From NCBI GenBank assembly GCA_946405185.1, contig CAMJGH010000012.1, positions 1 through 47,899 on the forward strand: a stretch of 47,899 nucleotides of DNA. Direction: 5' to 3'. This document shows positions 16,703-25,620 of the stretch, in pieces (the stretch's first letter is position 1; every line of letters starts with the position of its first letter). This DNA is from an uncultured Lachnospiraceae bacterium. GTDB lineage: Bacteria; Bacillota; Clostridia; Lachnospirales; Lachnospiraceae. Position numbers and translations under genes: made by a program. The notes beneath the pieces are model-generated. The model made no database searches and was not told the DNA's origin. It was given only the letters and a program-made list of their open reading frames with translations.

Positions 16703-18735
16703 TCGCCGCTCTCCTTTCTGAGATACAGCACGGCACTCACCGGACCGATGTCCGCCTCCAGATAACCGTCTTTCACCGTCATGGACTTGCAGCCCACGTT
16801 ATAACCGGCTTCGTTGCTGGTCAGCACGCGCTCGAGCGTCTTCCCGTCCGGCACGCCCAGCGTCCACACCGGGAGCTTCACGTGCTTCCAGTCCGTCCCG
16901 TTGTGGATCACAACGACCGCCTGCGTGTCCGCGTCAAACCGGCCGTAGGCCACCAGCTGATAGCCCGCCGCCAGGCCCTTGACCGAGCCCTTGCGCATGC
17001 AGGAGCACTTCCGGCGGAAAGACGCCAGATACTTGTGGAACTCGATCAGTTCCAGATCCTCATGCCCCCAGGGGTAAGGCCGGCGGCAGTCCGGGTCCGT
17101 AAAGCCGCACAGGCCCGCCTCATCACCGTAGTAGAGGGTGGGCGCGCCGGGCCAGGTCATGAGCATCACGCAGGCCTCGCGGAACACCCCTTTGTTGATA
17201 CCCTGCGAGGCGGCCGCAGAGCCGCTCGTGGCCAGCCGGCCGACCGTGCGGTTGGTGCGCGTGAGGAACCGTGAGTGATCGTGGTTGGACAGCTGGTTCA
17301 TGGCGCAGTAGAGCGACCGTCCGGTCAGCTTGCTCATGGCGTTGGCCATCATGTGGAAGAACACCTCGCCGTTGCCGTACAGCCCGTCGTTGCGGAAGTC
17401 CGAGTGCTTTTCCATGCCGGTCAGAAACCACGTGACCGGCTCCATGAACGCGTCGTAGTTCATCACGGAATCCCACTCGCCGCGCAGGATCCAGGCGGCC
17501 GGGTTGCCGTAGTGCTCGGCCAGCACCAGCGCCTGCGGGTTGGCCTCGCGCACCGCCTCCCGGAACCGCTTCCAGAACGCGTGGTTGGCGCTGCGGGTGT
17601 GGCCCAGATCCGCGGCCACGTCCAGCCGCCACCCGTCCGCACAGTACGGCGGCGACACCCACTTCTTCCCGATGCGGATGATCTCATCCGCCAGTTCCGG
17701 GCAGCCGTCGATGTTGAGTTTCGGCAGCGTGTCGTTGTTCCACCAGCCTTCATAGGAAGGATTGTCCGGCCAGGCATCTTTTTCAAAGCGGAAGTACCCG
17801 TGGTACGGGCTGTCCTTGCGCGCGTACGCGCCGGGGACGCCGCCGCCTTTTTCGTAGATCTTCTCACGGTCCAGCCACTTGTTGAACGACCCGCAGTGGT
17901 TGAACACGCCGTCCAGGATGATCTTCATGCCGCGCGCATGCACCTCGGCGCAGAAGTCCGCAAACCAGGCGTCCGACGCCTCGAGGATGTGCGCATCCGT
18001 GGTGATCCGGCCGTACCGTTCGGCGCCTTCGTTGCCCTGCTCCGGCGCCGGATTGGTCTCCGACAGGAGCGGCACGCGGGTCAGGTGCGGGTCGATGTGA
18101 TCATAGTCCTGCGTGTCGTACTTGTGGTTGGAGGGCGAGACAAAGAGCGGGTTGAAATAAAGCACCTCCACGCCCAGCGACTGCAGGTAATCCAGCTTGG
18201 AGCGCACGCCCGGCAGGTCCCCGCCGTAAAAGCGCGCCACGTCAAACCCCTGCACCTCGGAATCCCAGGCCACCTGTTCCGTCCGGTGCTTTAAGTAGAC
18301 GTACTCGCCGCTCTGCACGTCGTTGTCGCCGTCACCGCTCTTGAAGCGGTCCGTAAAAATCTGGTACATGAGGGCGCCGCAGGCCCAGTCCGGCACCGAC
18401 AGGCCCGGCTGGATGCGGAACTGATGCTGCGGGTCCGGGCGCCGCACGCTGCCGGTGCGGTCATACGCCACCATGTCCATGCCGCTCTCCACCTCAAAAT
18501 AGTAGGAGAACAGTTTCTCCGGCACGGTCAGTGTGATGCGGTACCAGTCAAACCGCGCGTCCCGGCGGTCTTTGTCCCGGCACAGTCTCATCTCGTGGTC
18601 ACGGCTGACCAGATAGACGGCCGATACGTCGTCCTTGGCGGTCCGGAAAAAGAGAGTGACCGGCTCGCCGGCGCGCGGTTCTTCCGGAGACCGGCACAGA
18701 CCGGTCTCGTCGTGAAACAGGGCTTCAGTGATCAT
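16699..18735 (-). CDS. GH13 alpha-glycosidase (neopullulanase/maltodextrinase-like)
   Basis: A 678-residue alpha-amylase-family enzyme. An N-terminal beta-sandwich (to about residue 125) of the type found in neopullulanases and cyclomaltodextrinases precedes the GH13 barrel. Conserved regions are DGVFNHCG, GWRLDVAADLG (nucleophile Asp), ALVLAEHYGN (acid/base Glu) and QLSNHDHSRF (stabilising Asp). MYQIFTDRFKSGD and YYGDEAGLCG are also typical. A C-terminal beta domain ends the protein. No signal peptide, so it is likely an intracellular maltodextrin hydrolase. GGGAGAG precedes the ATG. A promoter-like -10 and a strong leader hairpin lie upstream. It is the first gene of the long operon ending at 10512. 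Confidence 0.9.
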   Translation of the reverse strand: MITEALFHDETGLCRSPEEPRAGEPVTLFFRTAKDDVSAVYLVSRDHEMRLCRDKDRRDARFDWYRITLTVPEKLFSYYFEVESGMDMVAYDRTGSVRRPDPQHQFRIQPGLSVPDWACGALMYQIFTDRFKSGDGDNDVQSGEYVYLKHRTEQVAWDSEVQGFDVARFYGGDLPGVRSKLDYLQSLGVEVLYFNPLFVSPSNHKYDTQDYDHIDPHLTRVPLLSETNPAPEQGNEGAERYGRITTDAHILEASDAWFADFCAEVHARGMKIILDGVFNHCGSFNKWLDREKIYEKGGGVPGAYARKDSPYHGYFRFEKDAWPDNPSYEGWWNNDTLPKLNIDGCPELADEIIRIGKKWVSPPYCADGWRLDVAADLGHTRSANHAFWKRFREAVREANPQALVLAEHYGNPAAWILRGEWDSVMNYDAFMEPVTWFLTGMEKHSDFRNDGLYGNGEVFFHMMANAMSKLTGRSLYCAMNQLSNHDHSRFLTRTNRTVGRLATSGSAAASQGINKGVFREACVMLMTWPGAPTLYYGDEAGLCGFTDPDCRRPYPWGHEDLELIEFHKYLASFRRKCSCMRKGSVKGLAAGYQLVAYGRFDADTQAVVVIHNGTDWKHVKLPVWTLGVPDGKTLERVLTSNEAGYNVGCKSMTVKDGYLEADIGPVSAVLYLRKESGE

Positions 18736-18754
18736 CTATTCTCTCCCAAACGTG

Positions 18755-18788
18755 ATCGAAGCGAGGGGCCAAGGCTCCTCGCTTCGAT
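18755..18788 (-). promoter_or_regulatory. 12-bp leader hairpin upstream of the GH13 gene
   Basis: ATCGAAGCGAGG (18755-18766) pairs perfectly with 18777-18788 around a 10-base loop. It lies between the -10 box at 18846 and the ribosome site. There is no T-tract after it, so it is more likely a leader stabiliser or regulatory structure than a terminator. Confidence 0.5.
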
Positions 18789-18845
18789 GGTTGGTGGTGC
18801 ATTTGTTTGGGGTGTAGCAAATGTATTGGGGGGTTTACGGGCGTA

Positions 18846-18851
18846 AGTATA
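18846..18851 (-). promoter_or_regulatory. -10 box of the GH13-led operon
   Basis: The minus strand reads TGTGTTATACTTAC, a TATACT -10. No convincing -35 lies 16-18 bases upstream. It would give a leader of about 105 bases that contains the hairpin at 18755-18788. The rest of the 219-base gap is GT- and AT-rich with no other signal seen. Confidence 0.4.
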
Positions 18852-18954
18852 ACACACGATCCCCCAAAATACTGCCCAAAATTCAACGCTTTAACGCGGT
18901 AAATCTGTACAGTATCGCCACATCCCGAACGGCTTCGGCCATCCTCAACCATTC

Positions 18955-20775
<1,821 letters not shown>

Positions 20776-20799
20776 TGAAAAACCTCCTGACTTGCGGGG

Positions 20800-21333
20800 T
20801 TACTCCTCCGTAAACTCCACCACGCCGATGTACGGCAGGTTGCGGTAGCGCTGGTCATAGTCCAGGCCGTACCCCACCACGAATTCGTCCGGGATGGTGA
20901 AACCGACGTAGTCCACCACCACGCCTTCCACCACGCGGCGGTCCGGCTTGTCCAGCAGCGTGCACAGATGCACGCTCTTCGGCCCGCGCTTCTTTAACAT
21001 GTCCACCAGATAGGAGAGCGTGCGGCCGGAGTCGATGATGTCTTCGACCACCAGCACTTCCTTGCCCTCGAGCGGCTCGTCCAGGTCCTTGACGATGCGG
21101 ACCACGCCGCTGGACTTGGTGCCGGCGCCGTAGGAAGAGACCGACATGAAATCAAACGAGACCGGTACGGTGATGCGCTTGGCCAGCTCGCACATGAACG
21201 TGGCGCCGCCTTTCAGGACGCACACCAGGTGCACGGCTTTGCCCGCGTAGTCGCGGCTGATCGCCGCGCCCAGCTCGGCAATGCGCTTGTCAACTTCGTC
21301 TTCCGGGATCATCACACGAATGGTCTCTGCCAT
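20800..21333 (-). CDS. hpt: Hypoxanthine phosphoribosyltransferase
   Basis: A 177-residue purine salvage enzyme joining hypoxanthine or guanine to PRPP to give IMP or GMP. The PRPP-binding motif VLVVEDIIDSGRT is present near residues 93-105, along with the flexible-loop region SSYGAGTKSSGVVRI and the base-contacting FVVGYGLDYDQRYRNLPYIGV. The ATG at 21333 has GGAGG just upstream; a longer in-frame start would overlap tilS. It lies 29 bases after tilS and 24 before ftsH, as in many Firmicutes. Confidence 0.96.
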   Translation of the reverse strand: MAETIRVMIPEDEVDKRIAELGAAISRDYAGKAVHLVCVLKGGATFMCELAKRITVPVSFDFMSVSSYGAGTKSSGVVRIVKDLDEPLEGKEVLVVEDIIDSGRTLSYLVDMLKKRGPKSVHLCTLLDKPDRRVVEGVVVDYVGFTIPDEFVVGYGLDYDQRYRNLPYIGVVEFTEE

Positions 21334-21362
21334 CGCTTCCTCCTTCTGAGGCCGGCCGTCCC

Positions 21363-22691
21363 TCAACGGACCCACTCGGCCTTCAGTACCAGTGTTGTCT
21401 GCTCCGTCACGGCAAACGCCGCGCTCCTGCGGTAACCGGGCACCCAGAGCACCTCGGACCCGGCCGCCACAACGGGCACGGCGGCGCGCTCATCCGCCGG
21501 GATCTTCAGGTCGATGAACAGATCCTGCAGCGAGCGGTGCCGGCCGTCCGCGTAGACGGCGATGCGGTCCCCCGGATGGCGCCTGCGCACGGTGGGCAGC
21601 TCTTTAATTTTATCATAAGCAAACCACTTAAGACAATCGTTCTCGGCAATTTCACCCGCTTTTTCGGCGGAAAGGACCGTGAGCCGGATGAGGGGGAGCG
21701 GCGCCGGTGCGGAAGGCTTTGCCGGCCCGAAGCGGAGCCTGTCAAAATCGCGCACGACCGTCACGCCGGCCGGCAGTTCGGCGCGCTTCCCGCTCGGTCC
21801 CTGCGCCAGCGCCTTCACGGCTTCCGTATGCGCACGGGAGACGTCCGTGAGGCTGCCAAGCGTACTCTTCAGGCTCTCGCGGACCACGGCCGATGCGAGC
21901 GCCGGCGGCAGTTCCCCCAGGCGTTTCCCGGGAAACACCGGGTTCTCCTGGGAGAAATGCTCTTCTTCCAGCACCTCCTGCGCCTGCCGGCGCAGATAGT
22001 CTGCGGCCTCACCGGCCTCCTGCCCCAGCGCGCACAGATGCTCTGCGGCACCGGGCCGGAGTTTCTCCATGAGCGGCAGCAGCTCGCAGCGGATGCGGCT
22101 GCGGTCATTGGACAGATCGGCGTTGGTGGCATCCTCCCGCCAGTCCTGCCCGCGCTCGACAAGCCACGCGCGGATCTCCTCCCGGGAGACGGCCAGCAGC
22201 GGCCGGCCGATGCCCTCCTCTGCCTCCGGCATGCCGGCGAGGCCGGACAGGCCCGTGCCGCGCAGCACGTGGAACAGGATGGTCTCCGCCTGGTCATCGC
22301 GGTGGTGGGCGGTAAGGATCCAGGAAGCACCTTCTTCATGCGCCGCCTGGCGCAGCGCTTCATAGCGCACCGCGCGGGCGGTCTCTTCCAGGCCCTTCTT
22401 CCGGCCGGCAGCCAGCGCCGGCACGTCTTCTCTCACCACCCGGCAGGCCAGGCCCAGCTTCTTGCACAGCGCTTCACAAAAGGCCGCATCGCCGTCCGCC
22501 TCCGCCCCGCGGATGCCGTGGTGCACGTGCACCGGCACCACGCGCAGGGAGTGCCGTTCCGATGCTTCCGCCAGCAGCAAAAGAAGGCAGACGGAATCCG
22601 CGCCGCCCGAGAGCGCCGCCACCACCGTCTGCCCGTTAAGACCGTACCGCAGGACGAACCGGTCCAAAGCCGCCGTCAGCCTGTCTGCCAC
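21363..22691 (-). CDS. tilS: tRNA(Ile)-lysidine synthase TilS
   Basis: A 442-residue ATP-dependent enzyme that modifies C34 of tRNA-Ile(CAU) to lysidine so that it reads AUA. The N-terminal PP-loop motif SGGADSVCLL lies near residues 25-34, followed by HVHHGIRGAEAD, AHHRDDQAETILFH, RPLLAVSREEIRAWL and EDATNADLSNDRSRIR, all TilS signatures. The C-terminal substrate-recognition domain follows (RRRHPGDRI). The start is GTG at 22691, with AGGAGG close upstream. A terminator-like hairpin separates it from divIC, so transcription may be partly independent. Confidence 0.95.
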   Translation of the reverse strand: MADRLTAALDRFVLRYGLNGQTVVAALSGGADSVCLLLLLAEASERHSLRVVPVHVHHGIRGAEADGDAAFCEALCKKLGLACRVVREDVPALAAGRKKGLEETARAVRYEALRQAAHEEGASWILTAHHRDDQAETILFHVLRGTGLSGLAGMPEAEEGIGRPLLAVSREEIRAWLVERGQDWREDATNADLSNDRSRIRCELLPLMEKLRPGAAEHLCALGQEAGEAADYLRRQAQEVLEEEHFSQENPVFPGKRLGELPPALASAVVRESLKSTLGSLTDVSRAHTEAVKALAQGPSGKRAELPAGVTVVRDFDRLRFGPAKPSAPAPLPLIRLTVLSAEKAGEIAENDCLKWFAYDKIKELPTVRRRHPGDRIAVYADGRHRSLQDLFIDLKIPADERAAVPVVAAGSEVLWVPGYRRSAAFAVTEQTTLVLKAEWVR

Positions 22692-22711
22692 CCTGCCTCC
22701 TTACAAAAGAA

Positions 22712-22735
22712 CCCGGCGCCGCATGTGACGCCGGG
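22712..22735 (-). terminator. Terminator-like hairpin between divIC and tilS
   Basis: CCCGGCG (22712-22718) pairs with CGCCGGG (22729-22735). On the minus strand the stem is followed by TTCTTTTG, then directly by the tilS ribosome site. It may partly terminate divIC transcripts. Confidence 0.6.
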
Positions 22736-22761
22736 CCTGTCTGTGATCAGAATAAACGTGC

Positions 22762-23067
22762 TCAGTGCGAACGGAAGAGGATCTCGTCCGGATACACCAG
22801 ACTCAGCCGCTCCTTGGCGATCTTCTCGATGTATTCCACCGTCTGCACGTACACCTTGCGCTGTTCCAGCGTGACCGTGCGCGCTTCCTCCGCCGCTATC
22901 TGCGCTTTCAGCTCCTGCTCGACCGACGCGTAGGCCGCGTCCTTCTCCCGCAGGCCGATGCCGCGGAACGCAGCCACGCCTGCCAGCAGCAGCACGATGA
23001 CCAGGACGACCGGCAGGACCGCCCGTCCGCTCTTTCTGACTTTCTTTTTTCTCCGTGATGCCGCCAC
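22762..23067 (-). CDS. divIC: Septum formation initiator, DivIC/FtsB family
   Basis: A 101-residue bitopic cell-division protein that binds DivIB/FtsQ and FtsL at the septum. A very basic cytoplasmic N-terminus ([11 protein letters not shown]) leads to one membrane helix at about 16-33, then an extracytoplasmic coiled coil (about 40-75) and the family C-terminal motif [20 protein letters not shown]. The start is GTG at 23067, with AAGGAG 12 bases upstream, which is a long spacing. It has its own good promoter. In Bacillus divIC lies in the same direction as yabO/rqcP; here rqcP is divergent. Confidence 0.92.
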   Translation of the reverse strand: MAASRRKKKVRKSGRAVLPVVLVIVLLLAGVAAFRGIGLREKDAAYASVEQELKAQIAAEEARTVTLEQRKVYVQTVEYIEKIAKERLSLVYPDEILFRSH

Positions 23068-23106
23068 GATCCGTCTACGCTCCTTCGGTCATACAAGTTC
23101 AGCATC

Positions 23107-23135
23107 AGTGTAGCGGAAACCTGCCGATTTTGCAA
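23107..23135 (-). promoter_or_regulatory. Promoter of divIC
   Basis: On the minus strand TTGCAA (23130-23135) and TACACT (23107-23112) are exactly 17 bases apart, a good sigma-A match. The leader is about 35 bases. Confidence 0.7.
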
Positions 23136-23216
23136 GTCCCACACCTGTGCAAACCGCCGGAAAAGCCCGGAAAACGGCGTTTTTTCACGCTTTTTTCACG
23201 GTTTTCGCCACAACGC

Positions 23217-23245
23217 TTGACAAAGTGCGCGTGCCACGCTATAAA
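23217..23245 (+). promoter_or_regulatory. Strong promoter of the HU gene
   Basis: A consensus TTGACA (23217-23222) and TATAAA (23240-23245) are 17 bases apart. This is the best promoter in the window, fitting an abundant nucleoid protein. Confidence 0.85.
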
Positions 23246-23266
23246 TAGCGGTGTGGTAAACCCACC

Positions 23267-23300
23267 GCAGGACGGGAAATCCCGTTTTTCCTGCTTTTTT
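23267..23300 (+). promoter_or_regulatory. Terminator-like structure in the HU leader (possible attenuator)
   Basis: GCAGG+ACGGG (23267-23276) can pair with CCCGT (23281-23285) and CCTGC (23290-23294), with TTTT bulged between the two arms and TTTTTT directly after (23295-23300). It starts about 15 bases after the expected transcription start and 40 before the HU ribosome site. No leader peptide is obvious. Confidence 0.55.
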
Positions 23301-23351
23301 GTTTGCAGCATGCGGCACCGCCCGCCGGTGCCCAAAATTCAGGAGGAAATC

Positions 23352-23645
23352 ATGAACAAGAAAGAACTGATCGATGCCGTCGCCGCGAAGGCCGAGCTGA
23401 GCAAGCAGGATGCCGCCAAGTTCGTCAAGGCTTTCGAAGAGACCGTTTCCGATGCTCTTCAGGCCGGGGACAAGGTGCAGCTTGTCGGTTTTGGTACCTT
23501 TGACGTTGTCAAGCGCGCTGCCCGCACGGGCCGCAACCCCCGCACCGGTGAGACCATGAAGATCAAGGCCAGCAAGAACCCCACCTTCAAGGCCGGCAAG
23601 GCTCTCAAGGATAAGGTCAACACCAAAGCCAAGAAGAAGAAATGA
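23352..23645 (+). CDS. HU family DNA-binding protein
   Basis: A 97-residue histone-like protein that bends and compacts DNA as a dimer. The HU signature is complete: an N-terminal [18 protein letters not shown] helix-turn-helix and the arm region [22 protein letters not shown] with the intercalating Pro of RNP. A Lys-rich tail (KAKKKK) extends it slightly beyond the usual 90. AGGAGG lies 6 bases before the ATG. The stop overlaps the rqcP start (ATGA), so the two are translationally coupled. The strong promoter and possible attenuator lie upstream. Confidence 0.97.
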   Translation: MNKKELIDAVAAKAELSKQDAAKFVKAFEETVSDALQAGDKVQLVGFGTFDVVKRAARTGRNPRTGETMKIKASKNPTFKAGKALKDKVNTKAKKKK

Positions 23646-23881
23646 GACTGGACAAATACCTGAAGGTCTCCCGTCTGATCAAGCGCCGCACCGTGGCCAA
23701 TGAAGCCTGTGATGCCGGCCGCGTCACCGTCAATGACAAACCCGCCAAAGCCTCGTACGATGTGAAGGAGGGGGATGTCATCCGCATCGCCTTCGGCACG
23801 CGCGAGGTGGCCGTCCGGGTGCTCTCGGTGGCCGAAACAGTCAAAAAGGAAGACGCCAAGGAATTGTTCGAATATCTGTAA
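23642..23881 (+). CDS. rqcP: S4-domain RNA-binding protein RqcP
   Basis: A 79-residue S4 domain protein of the YabO/RqcP (Hsp15-like) family. In Bacillus subtilis RqcP helps RqcH add alanine tails to stalled nascent chains on 50S subunits. The fold is visible as [31 protein letters not shown] followed by VKEGDVIRI. No RqcH is in the window. It overlaps the HU stop by 4 bases. HU-rqcP pairing is common in Firmicutes and supports the name. Confidence 0.92.
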   Translation: MRLDKYLKVSRLIKRRTVANEACDAGRVTVNDKPAKASYDVKEGDVIRIAFGTREVAVRVLSVAETVKKEDAKELFEYL

Positions 23882-23884
23882 AAG

Positions 23885-23916
23885 AACCGCCCGGCCGAAA
23901 GCCGGGCGGTCCTTTT
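23885..23916 (+). terminator. Terminator after rqcP
   Basis: ACCGCCCGGC (23886-23895), loop CGAAA, then GCCGGGCGGT (23901-23910) followed by CCTTTTG. Perfect 10-bp stem just past the rqcP stop. Confidence 0.85.
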
Positions 23917-23933
23917 GCAACACGGAGACACAC

Positions 23934-24410
23934 ATGTTTGGTAAATATCTGATCGTCTTTCTGGTATCCATGGTCCCGCTGATCGAGCTGCGCGGCGCCA
24001 TCCCGTACGCCATCGGGTTCAGCCTCCCGCTGCTCCCGTCGTACATCATCGCCATCATCGGCAACATGCTCCCAGTGCCCTTCATCTTCTTCTTTGCGCG
24101 CAAGGTGCTCGAGTGGGGGAAGGACAAGCCCGTCATCGGCAGATTCTTCACCTTCTGCCTGAAAAAAGGCGAGGCCGGCGGGAAGAAGCTGCAGGCCAAG
24201 GCGGGCCGAGGGCTCTACATCGCCCTGCTGCTGTTCGTGGGCATCCCGCTGCCGGGCACCGGCGCGTGGACCGGCACCCTGGCCGCGAGCATCCTCGACA
24301 TGGACTTCAAGAAGAGCGTGGTCGCTGTCATGGCCGGCGTCGTGCTGGCAGGCATCATCATGGGCCTGGTCAGCGCCGGGCTGTTTGGTGCCATCAGCTT
24401 CCTGAAATGA
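23934..24410 (+). CDS. COG2426/small multidrug export family membrane protein
   Basis: A 158-residue polytopic membrane protein of the 'putative small multidrug export' family (Pfam Small_mult_exp). Its true function is unproven. The family motif MVPLIELRGAIPYAIG is at residues 14-29, with a second conserved loop FVGIPLPGTGAWTG. About four membrane segments are present, two in each half, suggesting an inverted-repeat transporter-like fold. The ATG at 23934 follows the terminator directly; its ribosome site (GGAG) is moderate. Its last 17 bases overlap the 3' end of pepT on the other strand, with no terminator between them. Confidence 0.85.
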   Translation: MFGKYLIVFLVSMVPLIELRGAIPYAIGFSLPLLPSYIIAIIGNMLPVPFIFFFARKVLEWGKDKPVIGRFFTFCLKKGEAGGKKLQAKAGRGLYIALLLFVGIPLPGTGAWTGTLAASILDMDFKKSVVAVMAGVVLAGIIMGLVSAGLFGAISFLK

Positions 24411-25620
24411 CCCCTGCCAGATTCAGCAGGATCTCCACATTCTTTTCCATAGACCGCACGGGCACGTACTCAAAACGCCCGTGCGCGTTTTCATATCCGG
24501 CTGACAGGTTCGGGCAGGGAAGCCCGCGGAACGAGAGCGCCGCACCGTCCGTGCCGCCGCGGAAGGGTTCACAGACCGGTTCGATGCCGGCCGCACGGAT
24601 GGCCTCCACCAGGCGCGTGACCAGCTCCGGCACCGTATCGATCACCTCGCGCATGTTGCGGTACTGCTCATGGATGGCGCAGGACGCCGTGCCGGGCCCG
24701 TACGTTTCATTGAAGGTGTCCGCACAGGCGCGCACGAACGCCTCCCGGGCGGCAAACTTCCCCGCGTCATGGTCGCGGATGATCAGGTGGACAACCGCCT
24801 TCTCGCAGGAAGCCTCACAGGAGACCACGTGGTAGAACCCCTCCCGGCCTTCGGTCGTCTGGGGTTTTTCGTTTGCCGGCAGCATCCCCATGAAGGCCGC
24901 CGCCATGTCGCAGGCGTTCTTCATGATGCCTTTGGCCGTGCCGGTGTGCACGCTCACGCCGGCAAACGTGACCACCGCCTCCGAGGCGTTGAAGGTTTCA
25001 TCCTCGTACCACCCCAGGTGGTCGCCGTCCAGCGTGTAGGCCGTCGGCGCGCCGAAGCGGGCCAGATCCAGGTCCTTCGCCAGGCCGCCCACTTCTTCGT
25101 CGGGCGTGAAGGCCATGGCTACCGGGCGGTGCTTCACCTCCGGGTGCGCCAGCAGGTATTCCGCCAGCGTCATCATGGCCGCGATGGAAGCCTTGTCATC
25201 GCCTCCCAGAAGCGTCGTGCCATCCGTCAGCACCAGATCCTGCCCGATGTACTGCCGCAGGTTCGGGTAGTCGGCCGCGCGCATCACGATGCCTTTTTCT
25301 TCATTCAGCACGATGTCCCCGCCGTCATACCCCCGCAGCACCCAGGGCTTTGCCCCGCCGGGGGCGTCCGGCGCCGTGTCCATGTGGGCAATAAGCCCCA
25401 GCGGGTCATCCTCCGCCTCCAGGACGTTGCCCGGCACGCGGCCGCAGACCACGCAGTGTTCCTCGTCCAGGTACACATCCGAGAGGCCCAGCTCTGTCAT
25501 CTCCCGGAAGAGTTCCCGCGCCAGATCAAACTGTTTGTCGGTGGTAGGCCATTTCCCCGCAAAGCGCGCGGACTGCGTGTCGATCTTCGCGTAGCGGATC
25601 AGGCGTTCCTCGCACGTCAT
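24394..25620 (-). CDS. pepT: Peptidase T (tripeptide aminopeptidase)
   Basis: A 408-residue cytoplasmic M20 metallopeptidase that removes the N-terminal residue from tripeptides. Two-zinc site segments are GLIAHMDTAPD, LLGGDDKASIA and FTPDEEVGG. PepT-specific blocks are the N-terminal ERLIRYAKIDTQS, the dimerisation domain (GVSVHTGTAKG) and EPFRGGTDGAALSFRGLPCPNLSAGYENAHGRFE. The ATG at 25620 overlaps the pepC stop by 4 bases (ATGA); an upstream TTG at 25638 is less likely. Peptidases pepC and pepT form a coupled pair for peptide use. Confidence 0.96.
   Translation of the reverse strand: MTCEERLIRYAKIDTQSARFAGKWPTTDKQFDLARELFREMTELGLSDVYLDEEHCVVCGRVPGNVLEAEDDPLGLIAHMDTAPDAPGGAKPWVLRGYDGGDIVLNEEKGIVMRAADYPNLRQYIGQDLVLTDGTTLLGGDDKASIAAMMTLAEYLLAHPEVKHRPVAMAFTPDEEVGGLAKDLDLARFGAPTAYTLDGDHLGWYEDETFNASEAVVTFAGVSVHTGTAKGIMKNACDMAAAFMGMLPANEKPQTTEGREGFYHVVSCEASCEKAVVHLIIRDHDAGKFAAREAFVRACADTFNETYGPGTASCAIHEQYRNMREVIDTVPELVTRLVEAIRAAGIEPVCEPFRGGTDGAALSFRGLPCPNLSAGYENAHGRFEYVPVRSMEKNVEILLNLAGVISGS

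Noticed and set aside
13796-16765. 989-residue plus-strand open frame
   Set aside because: Antisense to tldD, dgt and nudC, all of which have intact motifs. Its His/Arg/Val-rich composition is typical of shadow frames in GC-rich DNA.
23150-23215. T-rich stretch with a CGCCG/CGGCG stem as a plus-strand terminator
   Set aside because: No plus-strand gene ends here, and the stem is short with a long loop. It is more likely promoter-upstream AT-rich DNA.
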